From assembly GCA_040500365.1 (NCBI GenBank), contig CP148031.1, forward strand, positions 682,001 through 746,000: a stretch of 64,000 nucleotides of DNA, given 5' to 3'. A model generated the notes under the pieces. That model searched no databases and was not told the origin of the DNA. It saw only the letters and a list, made by a program, of their open reading frames with translations. Below, one piece after another: positions 1-7,696 of the stretch. How positions within the stretch are numbered: position 1 is the first letter of the stretch; each line of letters begins with the position of its first letter. A program made the translations under genes and the position numbers. The DNA is from Dehalobacter alkaniphilus (GTDB taxonomy: Bacteria > Bacillota > Desulfitobacteriia > Desulfitobacteriales > Syntrophobotulaceae).

Positions 1-1011
1 TTCCTTAGCCTGGACATGGGCCAGCCCTTTGTCGGCGATTAATACCCTGATAATCGGGCGCATCGGCAAACTTTTATTTTGGTCAACCACAATCCCAACT
101 TCACCTGTATTGAGCTTAACGGTACAGCCGGTCGGATAGGCCGCAACATGCTTTAAGAACGTTACAACCAACTGCTGGGAGAATAGCTTGTTCGCACATC
201 CCATCACAATTTCACAGGCTTCATGCGGGACGATCCGGGAGTGGCCCGGGCCATCATTGACCAGATTATCATAGAAGTCGGCCAGCCCTACGATTTGAGC
301 CAAGACATGGAGGTGCCGGCCGGACAGCTTCCGGGGATAGCCGTTTCCGTTCAGCCATTCGTGATGCTGCAAAGCAATATGCGCACTCAATAAGTTTAAT
401 TCCGATTTGTTCCGAAGTATTTCAAATCCATGTACGGTATGCGTCTTATATAGGTCATTTTCCTTCAGAGTAAAGGCCTCACGTTTGGCGACAAGCTCTT
501 TTGGCAGCTTGACAGTCCCTATATCGTGAAGCAAAGCCCCTACCGCCAGCGCCTCCAGGGTATCTTTATCCAGTCCCAAAGCTTTGCCCAAAATTGTCGC
601 AAGGACACAAACACTGACTGAATGCGCATAAACTTGATTGTCATAGCTCCGCATATCTGTCAGGCTCAGAAATATCTTCTCTTGAAACAGAACGTCTCCG
701 ATGATGTTGTTTACCGTCTTTTTTACCTGAAAACCATTGAGGTCTTTACCGATTCGTACCGCTTCCGCTGAATGCTCAATGGAGTTCATTGCCTCCCGCC
801 TGTTTTCCTCGGAAATGACATCTTCGATAACAATATCCTTCGTTTCGTCATCGTCCACATAGACAATACTGATGCCCAGCTCTTTCAGCCGCTCGATATA
901 GGGGGAGGTCAGCGTGACTCCTTTCCCAAGTAATGAACGGCCGTTATGCGAGAAAATGGTTCGTCCCAATACGTCTCCCTTTTGAAGCCGGTTTACACTT
1001 ACCTGACGCAA
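1..1011 (-). CDS. HD-GYP domain cyclic-di-GMP phosphodiesterase-like protein (3' end outside the window)
   Basis: Reading leftwards from a TTG at 1011 gives 337 residues with no stop before the window edge, so the C-terminus is missing. An N-terminal region of about 130 residues precedes an HD-GYP domain: the metal-binding LLHDIGT motif and the HHEWLNGNGYP signature are both present. Such domains hydrolyse cyclic di-GMP in the cytoplasm; that activity is inferred from the motifs. The TTG start is chosen because GGAAAGGA lies about 9 nt before it, no ATG fits, and proteins of this type typically begin with a similar MRQ-V sequence. A 40-codon ORF lies just upstream on the same strand. Confidence 0.88.
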   Translation of the reverse strand, partial: MRQVSVNRLQKGDVLGRTIFSHNGRSLLGKGVTLTSPYIERLKELGISIVYVDDDETKDIVIEDVISEENRREAMNSIEHSAEAVRIGKDLNGFQVKKTVNNIIGDVLFQEKIFLSLTDMRSYDNQVYAHSVSVCVLATILGKALGLDKDTLEALAVGALLHDIGTVKLPKELVAKREAFTLKENDLYKTHTVHGFEILRNKSELNLLSAHIALQHHEWLNGNGYPRKLSGRHLHVLAQIVGLADFYDNLVNDGPGHSRIVPHEACEIVMGCANKLFSQQLVVTFLKHVAAYPTGCTVKLNTGEVGIVVDQNKSLPMRPIIRVLIADKGLAHVQAKE

Positions 1012-1061
1012 TTGTAATCTTCCTTTCCGATAAATCAGTGCTAGCTGAAGCAACAAAAAAA

Positions 1062-1184
1062 TCACCAGCAGATTGCATGGCGACATTCAAAACAAACCTG
1101 AGCGGATTCGGTGGCCTGGCAGTCATCAGAATTATTCTGGAAGACCCATAGCTTTGCGTCCCTGGCTTTCACCAAGTTTGCCAT
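1062..1184 (-). CDS. Possible small ORF (40 aa) upstream of the HD-GYP gene
   Basis: An ATG at 1184 has an AGGAG site 8-9 nt upstream and opens 40 codons ending in TGA at 1062, about 50 nt before the HD-GYP start. The peptide is polar and ends with a CFECRH segment, three cysteines lying in its second half plus one more near the C-terminus. I do not recognise it. It could be a real small protein, perhaps metal-binding, or a translated leader; the ribosome site is the only strong support. Confidence 0.35.
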   Translation of the reverse strand: MANLVKARDAKLWVFQNNSDDCQATESAQVCFECRHAICW

Positions 1185-1233
1185 TGTCGTTGCTCCTGTA
1201 TCCCTATTCGATTGATATTTCGGTCATAGAACT

Positions 1234-1242
1234 ATTGTAGCA
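1234..1242 (-). promoter_or_regulatory. Extended -10 promoter element for the small ORF / HD-GYP gene
   Basis: On the minus strand TGCTACAAT is an extended -10 (TGn followed by TACAAT). It lies about 50 nt upstream of the small-ORF ATG at 1184. No good -35 hexamer is visible, as is common for extended -10 promoters. Confidence 0.4.
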
Positions 1243-1298
1243 CATCGCTTTCAGGTTCTACAGGGGTTATTCGGAAAAATTTAAAGGAGAAACTAAAA

Positions 1299-1688
1299 AT
1301 GGGAGCGGATAAAGTGGTTCATGAATCAGTTGATGGGTATATTTTGCAGTTCCCTGATGAGACACAGGAAATATTAAGAGCAATTAGAAATGTGATAAGA
1401 GAAGCAGCACCGGACGCAGTGGAAAAGATAAGCTATCAGATGCCTACGTTTGTACTGAACGGTAATCTCGTTCATTTCGCAGCATTCAAAAACCACATTG
1501 GATTTTATCCGACACCAAGCGGGATTGAAGCCTTTAAACAGGAACTGGCCGGTTATAAGGGAGCTAAAGGATCGGTACAATTCCCATTAAATAAGCCTAT
1601 TCCGTATGAGTTAATAAGCAAGATCGTGAAGTACAGAGTCGCGGAGAACGCGCATATCCCAAGAAGAATTCCGTGCTGCGATGTTTAG
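1299..1688 (+). CDS. DUF1801 / YdhG-type protein
   Basis: A 129-residue soluble protein with the DUF1801 pattern: an N-terminal helix containing FPDETQEILRAIRNVIREA, then the KISYQMPTF strand, the hydrophobic FAAFKNHIGFYPTPSG segment, and a C-terminal part containing PLNKPIPYELI. Members are sometimes annotated as iron chaperones (Fra/YdhG-like), but the biochemical role is poorly defined and none is claimed here. AAAGGAG precedes the ATG by about 8 nt. The coding end is close to the next gene, suggesting a small two-gene unit. Confidence 0.75.
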   Translation: MGADKVVHESVDGYILQFPDETQEILRAIRNVIREAAPDAVEKISYQMPTFVLNGNLVHFAAFKNHIGFYPTPSGIEAFKQELAGYKGAKGSVQFPLNKPIPYELISKIVKYRVAENAHIPRRIPCCDV

Positions 1689-1744
1689 ATACGGCCCTTA
1701 ATGTTTGGGAAATGCTAAAAAATGTTTATCAGGAGATGCATGCG

Positions 1745-2323
1745 ATGGTTAAATCAATGGTAAGTAAAGAATACAGGCGAAAATGCGCCGACTTTTCATT
1801 ATGCGGATTGAATTGCTGTCTCTGTCCGCGCTTTCATACGGACGGTTCTTCAAAGTGCCCCGGCTGCGGGGGTCCGGACTTTTTTTTGAAGCATCCTTCC
1901 TGTGCCGTAATTACCTGTAATAAAAAGCATCAAAATGTTGAATACTGTTTTGAATGCAGTGTCTATCCATGTGAGAGGTATCAGGCTCCAAGCGAGGCCG
2001 ATTCCTTTATATCCTATCAAAATGTATTGCAGGATCAGGCCAAGGCTAAAATAGACCTTCAAAATTATCTTGAAGAACTGACGGAAAAACACAAAATTTT
2101 AGGCGAACTAATCACGAATTACAACGACGGCAAATCAAAGGGATTTTATTGTCTGGCGGTCAACCTGCTGCCGCTTTCCGTCCTGAATAATATGATGGAT
2201 AAGATCCATCATATGGATCGGATCAACTGCAACGGCAGTGCTGAAGAAGCCGTCCGCTTGCTAAAAGTGGAAGCCGATCGTCTGAATATTCAACTGGTTC
2301 TTAGAAAGGCCAAAAAAGATTAG
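1745..2323 (+). CDS. Cysteine-rich DUF3795-like protein
   Basis: About 192 residues. The N-terminal third carries a dense cysteine pattern (CGLNCCLCPRF, CPGCGG, CAVITCNKKH, CFECSVYPC) typical of DUF3795-type proteins, and probably binds zinc or an Fe-S cluster; the rest is helical and cysteine-poor. The reading frame is open further upstream to 1673, but ATG 1745 has AGGAG nine nt before it and gives a protein beginning shortly before the conserved region, so it is preferred. Function unknown. Confidence 0.65.
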   Translation: MVKSMVSKEYRRKCADFSLCGLNCCLCPRFHTDGSSKCPGCGGPDFFLKHPSCAVITCNKKHQNVEYCFECSVYPCERYQAPSEADSFISYQNVLQDQAKAKIDLQNYLEELTEKHKILGELITNYNDGKSKGFYCLAVNLLPLSVLNNMMDKIHHMDRINCNGSAEEAVRLLKVEADRLNIQLVLRKAKKD

Positions 2324-2387
2324 ACAAACTATTCAAGCATTATTTCTGGGGATAAATCAAATGTTCTTTGTTTTGGAGGATCAAACA

Positions 2388-3257
2388 TTGTCTGGAATTC
2401 GTGAACCAATAGACATTTTTGCTGAGCAGAGACGCAGTCTGAGAGCTGACTGTGAGAACTGCTTCGGATTGTGCTGCACCGCGCTGTATTTTTCAGCTTC
2501 GGAAGGCTTTCCAAACGATAAAGAGGCCGGTCAACCCTGTCGGAAGCTGCAGGAAAATTTTCGCTGCAGTATATATCAAGATCTTCAGGGACTGGGCCTG
2601 AAAGGCTGCATGGCATTTGACTGTTTTGGCGCAGGGCCAAAGGTATCCAAGCTCAGTTACGGCGGCAGAGACTGGCGGCGATCACCGGAATTCCAGGAGC
2701 AAATGTTTGAAGTTTTCCTTGTCATTCGGCAGCTTCAGGAGATACTCTGGTATTTGACAGAAGCAGAGACATTACAGCCCGCTCATTCAGTTCATGAGGC
2801 GCTTCGTACCCTGCGGGAAGAGACGGAACGGCTGACACTGCTCAGCCCGGGTGAGCTTCTGAAAATGGATGTACCCTTATATCGTACCGAAGTAAATACC
2901 CTGCTGCTTCAAACAAGTGAACTGGTCCGTGTTTCTGTTTGTCAGGAGCGGAATATTCAGGCCGGGATTTTGAAGACCTTTAAGCGCAGGAATAGTCTGA
3001 TTGCTGCAGATCTCCGGGAAACGGACCTCAGAGGGGCTAACCTTAGAGGAGCCTGTCTGATTGCCGCAGATCTCAGCGGGAGCGATCTGGGCGGAGCTGA
3101 TTTGATCGGGGCGGATTTGCGCGATGCCGACCTTAGTGGTACTGATTTAAGCCATAGTATTTTTCTGACCCAGCCCCAGCTAAATACGGCGAAGGGAGAC
3201 AAGCGTACCAAGCTGCCGCCATTACTCTTTTATCCAAGACAATGGAGTTTGGACTGA
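2388..3257 (+). CDS. Pentapeptide-repeat protein with cysteine-rich N-terminal module
   Basis: About 289 residues. An N-terminal CxxCxGLCC motif, with further cysteines following, resembles YkgJ-type metal-binding clusters. A helical middle follows, then roughly ten pentapeptide repeats of the A(D/N)LxG type around residues 205-255, expected to fold as a right-handed quadrilateral beta-helix. TTG 2388 is taken as start because GGAGG lies 8 nt upstream; an in-frame ATG at 2361 is the alternative (298 residues). The stop is one base before the next ATG, so the next gene is probably co-translated. No substrate can be inferred. Confidence 0.7.
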   Translation: MSGIREPIDIFAEQRRSLRADCENCFGLCCTALYFSASEGFPNDKEAGQPCRKLQENFRCSIYQDLQGLGLKGCMAFDCFGAGPKVSKLSYGGRDWRRSPEFQEQMFEVFLVIRQLQEILWYLTEAETLQPAHSVHEALRTLREETERLTLLSPGELLKMDVPLYRTEVNTLLLQTSELVRVSVCQERNIQAGILKTFKRRNSLIAADLRETDLRGANLRGACLIAADLSGSDLGGADLIGADLRDADLSGTDLSHSIFLTQPQLNTAKGDKRTKLPPLLFYPRQWSLD

Positions 3258-3258
3258 T

Positions 3259-3777
3259 ATGGAAATGGAAATCATCTATTCATTTGAACCGGTCATCAAT
3301 CAGGAGTCCCGGGTATTGATCCTCGGCTCGATGCCGGGAGTGCAATCGTTGAGGGAGCAGAAATATTATGTACATCCTTACAATCACTTTTGGCGGATTA
3401 TGTATGCGCTTTTTGACGATGCCCGTGGATGGTCTAATGCCGCGGATGCCATGGATGATTATGATAGCAGGAAACAATTTCTTTTGGACAGAAAAATTGC
3501 CCTTTGGGATGTCATTTGTAACTGCTCCAGAGAAGGCAGTCTCGATAGCAATATAGTCAATGAACAGGTCAATGATTTTCAAAATTTATTTATTCAGTAC
3601 CCACATCTGGAATTACTTGCATTTAACGGAGCAAAGGGCTTTAATATATATAAGAGGAAAATCCGTCTGGAGTCTGCTTCCATTGCCTATCTGCTATTGC
3701 CCTCAACCAGTCCGGCCAATACGATGAAATTTGAGGAAAAGCTGACACATTGGAAAGCAATTTTGAAATACTTATAA
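3259..3777 (+). CDS. DNA-deoxyinosine (hypoxanthine) glycosylase, uracil-DNA glycosylase superfamily
   Basis: 172 residues matching the small UDG-superfamily branch that excises hypoxanthine. The family hallmark is the N-terminal GSMPG motif followed by SLREQKYYVHPYNHFW; a later WDVI-NCSREGS segment and the C-terminal LPSTSPANT loop complete the fold. It would act in base excision repair by flipping deaminated bases out of DNA. It starts one base after the pentapeptide-repeat gene stop. The fold is clear; substrate preference is inferred from family resemblance. Confidence 0.8.
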   Translation: MEMEIIYSFEPVINQESRVLILGSMPGVQSLREQKYYVHPYNHFWRIMYALFDDARGWSNAADAMDDYDSRKQFLLDRKIALWDVICNCSREGSLDSNIVNEQVNDFQNLFIQYPHLELLAFNGAKGFNIYKRKIRLESASIAYLLLPSTSPANTMKFEEKLTHWKAILKYL

Positions 3778-3834
3778 AATTTTGAAGTAATACCTATGAA
3801 GTTTTAAGCAAGTCGTTGTGAAAGGTGTGAATTG

Positions 3835-4587
3835 ATGGATAACAATCAGTCTGAACTGAAAGAAAATTATACATTTCTGATTGTAGGAGACTCCATTTCC
3901 AAAGGCGTGATCTATAACGAGGATCAGGGGAAATATTCGTTATTGGACAGAAACTATGTTTCTCTGGTCCAGAACAGCCTGAAGGGCATGGTTTATAATG
4001 CTGCGAAATTTGGTAATACCATAAAAAAAGGCATTGAACGCCTTAATCGGGATGTCTCCAAAACGCGTCCGGATATTGTACTGATCGAATTTGGAGGCAA
4101 TGACTGTGACTTTGACTGGATGCAGATTGCGAGTGATCCAATGGCAGAGCATGAACCCAAAACGGATTTCAACGCTTTCGGGAAAATGCTCACAGATACC
4201 ATTATTTCGCTTAAAAACAATAATATTATCCCGGTGTTGATGACGCTTCCCCCGCTTGACGCGGATCGGTATTTCAAGTGGATTAGCAAAAACAGTAATG
4301 AGATAGGGAAAAATATATTGATTTGGCTTGGAAGCGTTACAAAGATATACTGGTGGCAGGAACGCTACAACTCCATGATTGTGAACATTGCAGAGGAAAC
4401 CAAGACAAAATGGATCGATGTAAGAGGTGCTTTTCTGAAGACACCGGATTTTACTCAATTGCTTTGTATTGATGGGATCCATCCGAATGAAGACGGGCAT
4501 AAGGTCATTGCCCAAAAGGTGACGGAATACCTCAGACAGAATTACAATTTTCTGCTCAAAGATTCTTCCGCGGACAGTCTTTCTTAG
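3835..4587 (+). CDS. SGNH/GDSL-family hydrolase
   Basis: About 250 residues with all four SGNH blocks: GDSISKG near residue 19 (nucleophile serine), a glycine in the AAKFGNT region, FGGND near residue 88, and DGIHPNEDGH near residue 218 giving the catalytic Asp and His. It would hydrolyse an ester or thioester; the substrate is unknown. There is no signal peptide, so it is probably cytoplasmic. ATG 3835 is used; a TTG one codon earlier is an alternative. AAAGG lies about 10 nt upstream. Confidence 0.8.
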   Translation: MDNNQSELKENYTFLIVGDSISKGVIYNEDQGKYSLLDRNYVSLVQNSLKGMVYNAAKFGNTIKKGIERLNRDVSKTRPDIVLIEFGGNDCDFDWMQIASDPMAEHEPKTDFNAFGKMLTDTIISLKNNNIIPVLMTLPPLDADRYFKWISKNSNEIGKNILIWLGSVTKIYWWQERYNSMIVNIAEETKTKWIDVRGAFLKTPDFTQLLCIDGIHPNEDGHKVIAQKVTEYLRQNYNFLLKDSSADSLS

Positions 4588-4672
4588 TATTTAGAAAGTA
4601 TAAGCTTTTCATCTTTACGCTTCTAATCATCAATCTATTTAACATGTACTATTCTTAGGAAGGGTCAGAATA

Positions 4673-5815
4673 TTGAACAATTTGCTGAATACGCTCAAAA
4701 GAAATAAAACCCCGCTGATTGTATTAGGTGTCATTATTGTGGTGTTGCTAATCATTAAACTGGTTCTGGTGGATATTGTCTATATTGGCTACCAATACGA
4801 AAAGAACAGGATTATTACCCCATGGGGGGAAAAGATAAAATCGGCAAACCTGTCTGTAGATTATACAATTGAACAGGCTCTGAGCGATATAGACAGTCTT
4901 GGGCTGAATACCCTGAATGTCCCTGTTCAAATTGATATTCCGTCGTTGACAGCCAGTACGATGAGTATCAATGCGGAAAGCGAAAAGAAAGCGGTCTGGC
5001 TGATTAAACGCTTAAGATATAAAGGAATTAACGTCATCCTGGAACCTTATCCGTATATTCAAAACGGTGAGAAATATGAGACGGATCTCAAGCCGGATAA
5101 TATCAATCAATGGTTCTGGAACTGGAAACAGGTCGTCCTTGCCGAACTCATCCGTGATGTGGCTAAGCCGAATAAAGTCTACGCCCTATGTATCGGTTCC
5201 AACTTTGATCAATTCGAGGATCAATGCGGTTATTGGACCGATGTCGCGGATTTTGTCAGGGCCGGATACCAGGGCAAAATGACTTACCGGACAAACTGGT
5301 GGTATACAGCTGAATGGAATGCCGGGCAGAATTTGGCGTACGATACCTACATTGCCAAATTAAATAATCCGGTTCTTGGAAAAGTGGATTTTATCTCTGT
5401 AGCAGCTTATTTTGAATTGACCGACCAGGAGACCAATACGGTAGATAACCTTGTAAGCTCGATCTATAAGACCCGGATTTTTGACCGAAACCAGAATATC
5501 TATGATGAATTAAAGCAGCTGTCTGCAAAATGGAACAAACCTGTATTCTTTGGTGAATTGGGTTTCCCAAAAAGAAGCGGTGCCGCAGTTCATCCCTGGA
5601 ACCCTTTGCCGTCGGACATTATCAATAACCAGGAGCAGGCAAATTGCTTTCTGGCTTATCAGCAAGTGTTTGAAAAAGAAACCTGGCATCTTGGTTTTTC
5701 TGTTTTTGCTGTGGGCAAAGATGATGAAAACAAGAATTATTACCCGAGCGAGCAAAGCAAGCAGGCCATTAAAAGATGGTATGCCGAATACCAGCATACT
5801 GGCAAGGAACGATGA
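4673..5815 (+). CDS. Membrane-anchored TIM-barrel glycoside hydrolase (GH113-like)
   Basis: 380 residues. A short basic head is followed by one strongly hydrophobic segment (about residues 14-36), an uncleaved signal anchor that would place the rest outside the cytoplasm. The exported part has the look of a glycoside-hydrolase TIM barrel: NWWYTAEWN and ISVAAYFELT strands and a late FFGELGFPKRSG segment whose Glu fits the catalytic nucleophile of clan GH-A enzymes such as GH113. The substrate (a mannan-like or wall polysaccharide) is not determinable. TTG 4673 is preceded by GGAAGGG. Confidence 0.65.
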   Translation: MNNLLNTLKRNKTPLIVLGVIIVVLLIIKLVLVDIVYIGYQYEKNRIITPWGEKIKSANLSVDYTIEQALSDIDSLGLNTLNVPVQIDIPSLTASTMSINAESEKKAVWLIKRLRYKGINVILEPYPYIQNGEKYETDLKPDNINQWFWNWKQVVLAELIRDVAKPNKVYALCIGSNFDQFEDQCGYWTDVADFVRAGYQGKMTYRTNWWYTAEWNAGQNLAYDTYIAKLNNPVLGKVDFISVAAYFELTDQETNTVDNLVSSIYKTRIFDRNQNIYDELKQLSAKWNKPVFFGELGFPKRSGAAVHPWNPLPSDIINNQEQANCFLAYQQVFEKETWHLGFSVFAVGKDDENKNYYPSEQSKQAIKRWYAEYQHTGKER

Positions 5816-5844
5816 GTGCCATGGACGGTACAATAGCCGAAAAG

Positions 5845-6882
5845 CTAAATAAAGTATTTGGCTTTTGCTCCCGGGAAATGACGGTTCATAAACGCCAGAA
5901 AGGAAGTCTTTATTTCCTCCATTTCAACGGGTGGGTAGACATATTTTCCGTAGCCGAACTGCCCGAATTTAAATTTGCGCGAAGCTTCATCCATCGGTAG
6001 GCTTGTCTGCGGATAGATATTTAAAATATTGGACTTGGCTCGGGAAGAAAAACGATGTGTGATAAATTCAAAAGTAAGCGCTGCAGGAGAAAAGTTTGCC
6101 GGAGAAGCGGCTTTTAACTGCTCTGCCAGGTCAGCAAAGAGCTTTTCGTATTGATCCATCCAGTTCTCAAATCTGATAATCGGGGCAATAATAAAACCCA
6201 AAGGGTAGCCGGCGCGAAGTACTTTTCCGGCTGCCTTTATTCTATTTTCAGCGGATGGTGTCCCATGCTCATAATTTCTGATGATTTCCTCGCAATTCAG
6301 GCTGAAACGAAACCGGGTATGACCGTGATGTTCCAGATTCAAAAGGCTATCAACGTCAGTGAATTTTGTGACAAAGCGGAACCGGCCTTGAGGCTGCCTT
6401 CCAAAAAATTCAATGCTTTTTCTCAGACTGCCTGTATATTGTTCCATCGGGATTGGGTCGGACACTGCGGCTCCTTCGAAATAAGTGATCTCGGGTAAAC
6501 GTTCCTGGATTAAAGTTTGGGCTTTTTCAAGCAGTTCATTTATATTAACATAGATGCGGATGTACGGTCTTGCACCCAGCGTCGTGGCTAAATAACAATA
6601 TTCGCACATCCCGGGACAGCTTGTGGTCAGCGGCAGCTGATAATGAGCTGAGGGTTTGCAGGTTTGAAACGTTTTTCCGCGTTTAACACCGATCACCAAT
6701 GTTTTTTTGGCTTCAAAATAGGTTTTGGCAGCAGTATCTCCGCTCAGACCGGTTATTCTGTTGTGAGAACTTGTTGCTTTGACCGGAATCTTGATTTGCC
6801 GAAAATAATCAACAAGCTTCTTCCCAAGTGGATAATTCAGGGCTTCGGGTTCATAAAAGACCTGTTTGGGCTCGAAATTCAA
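5845..6882 (-). CDS. splB: Spore photoproduct lyase-like radical SAM protein
   Basis: 345 residues, the usual SPL length. The protein begins with a sequence leading to YEPEAL-YPLG, typical of SPL, and carries the SPL-type radical SAM cysteine motif in TSCPGMCEYCYL (three cysteines binding a [4Fe-4S] cluster). SPL repairs the UV-induced spore thymine dimer 5-thyminyl-5,6-dihydrothymine. TTG 6882 is chosen because AAGGGGG lies about 7 nt upstream and it begins one base after the hupC stop, so it is translationally linked to the hydrogenase operon. That linkage is odd for a spore repair enzyme. A cytoplasmic DNA-repair role is inferred from the family. Confidence 0.78.
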   Translation of the reverse strand: MNFEPKQVFYEPEALNYPLGKKLVDYFRQIKIPVKATSSHNRITGLSGDTAAKTYFEAKKTLVIGVKRGKTFQTCKPSAHYQLPLTTSCPGMCEYCYLATTLGARPYIRIYVNINELLEKAQTLIQERLPEITYFEGAAVSDPIPMEQYTGSLRKSIEFFGRQPQGRFRFVTKFTDVDSLLNLEHHGHTRFRFSLNCEEIIRNYEHGTPSAENRIKAAGKVLRAGYPLGFIIAPIIRFENWMDQYEKLFADLAEQLKAASPANFSPAALTFEFITHRFSSRAKSNILNIYPQTSLPMDEASRKFKFGQFGYGKYVYPPVEMEEIKTSFLAFMNRHFPGAKAKYFI

Positions 6883-6883
6883 G

Positions 6884-7630
6884 TTAATCCCCCTTCTGGA
6901 GTACAACATATTCAGGGGTATGGACTTCTTCAGCGCCGATAGTAGAGGGCAATTCATATTTATACCCATTGATCATGGATGAGGTAGTAGCATCATCATC
7001 CAGAAGATCCTGTCTGAATACAAGGTAGAGGTGAATCAACAAAAAAACCACATAGCCCCAAGCGACAAGATGATGACTCATTCTAACCAGATTCTCGTTG
7101 TGAAAAGCCGGAATAACCCAGGAAAACAACTTTCCGGATATACCGTCCGGATTGGTGCCTATCCGCATAGCAAAACCGGTTATAATCATGAAAAAACTTC
7201 CGATCCAGATGAAAAGAAGATAAGATAGCTGGGCCAGGGCATTATGCCCGAGATGTCCCTGATGTTCTCCTCTCATAAATAAATAGTAGCGGACTGTTGA
7301 CTTGAGGTCCTGCCAAAAAGCCTTCTGCCAGAAACGTATCTTGGCATACGCATTGCCTGCCCAGAACCAATAGAGGCGGAATAACAGATTGGCCGTAAAG
7401 ATAAAAGCGGCTATTCCATGCCAGTAGCGAACTGATCCCATTAAAAACTGCTGGAAAGCTTCTCCGGCGGTTATAAAGACAGGATTTCCAATATACAGAC
7501 CTGTAAGAAAGAGTACGGTGACAGCGGCTGCATTTATCCAGTGAAACATCCGGACAGGAAATTGCCAGACGTATACCGGTCTGCGCTGCGGCATCGGAGC
7601 GGAACTTTTCTTTTCTTTGGATAAGGCCAA
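6884..7630 (-). CDS. hupC: [NiFe] hydrogenase b-type cytochrome subunit
   Basis: 248 residues with four membrane-spanning segments and conserved histidines (FHWINA, RYWHG, MSHHLVAWGY, LIHLYLV) that would ligate two b haems. It anchors the hydrogenase on the outer face of the cytoplasmic membrane and passes electrons to the quinone pool. TTG 7630 is chosen because GGAGGG sits 7 nt before it; the frame is open further to an ATG at 7675 that lacks a well-placed ribosome site. Third gene of hupS-hupL-hupC. Confidence 0.88.
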   Translation of the reverse strand: MALSKEKKSSAPMPQRRPVYVWQFPVRMFHWINAAAVTVLFLTGLYIGNPVFITAGEAFQQFLMGSVRYWHGIAAFIFTANLLFRLYWFWAGNAYAKIRFWQKAFWQDLKSTVRYYLFMRGEHQGHLGHNALAQLSYLLFIWIGSFFMIITGFAMRIGTNPDGISGKLFSWVIPAFHNENLVRMSHHLVAWGYVVFLLIHLYLVFRQDLLDDDATTSSMINGYKYELPSTIGAEEVHTPEYVVLQKGD

Positions 7631-7696
7631 TCGTAATCCCTCCATATCACTTAGAATATATGCTAGCGTCACCATGGCACGCAGATATTGTGGCCC

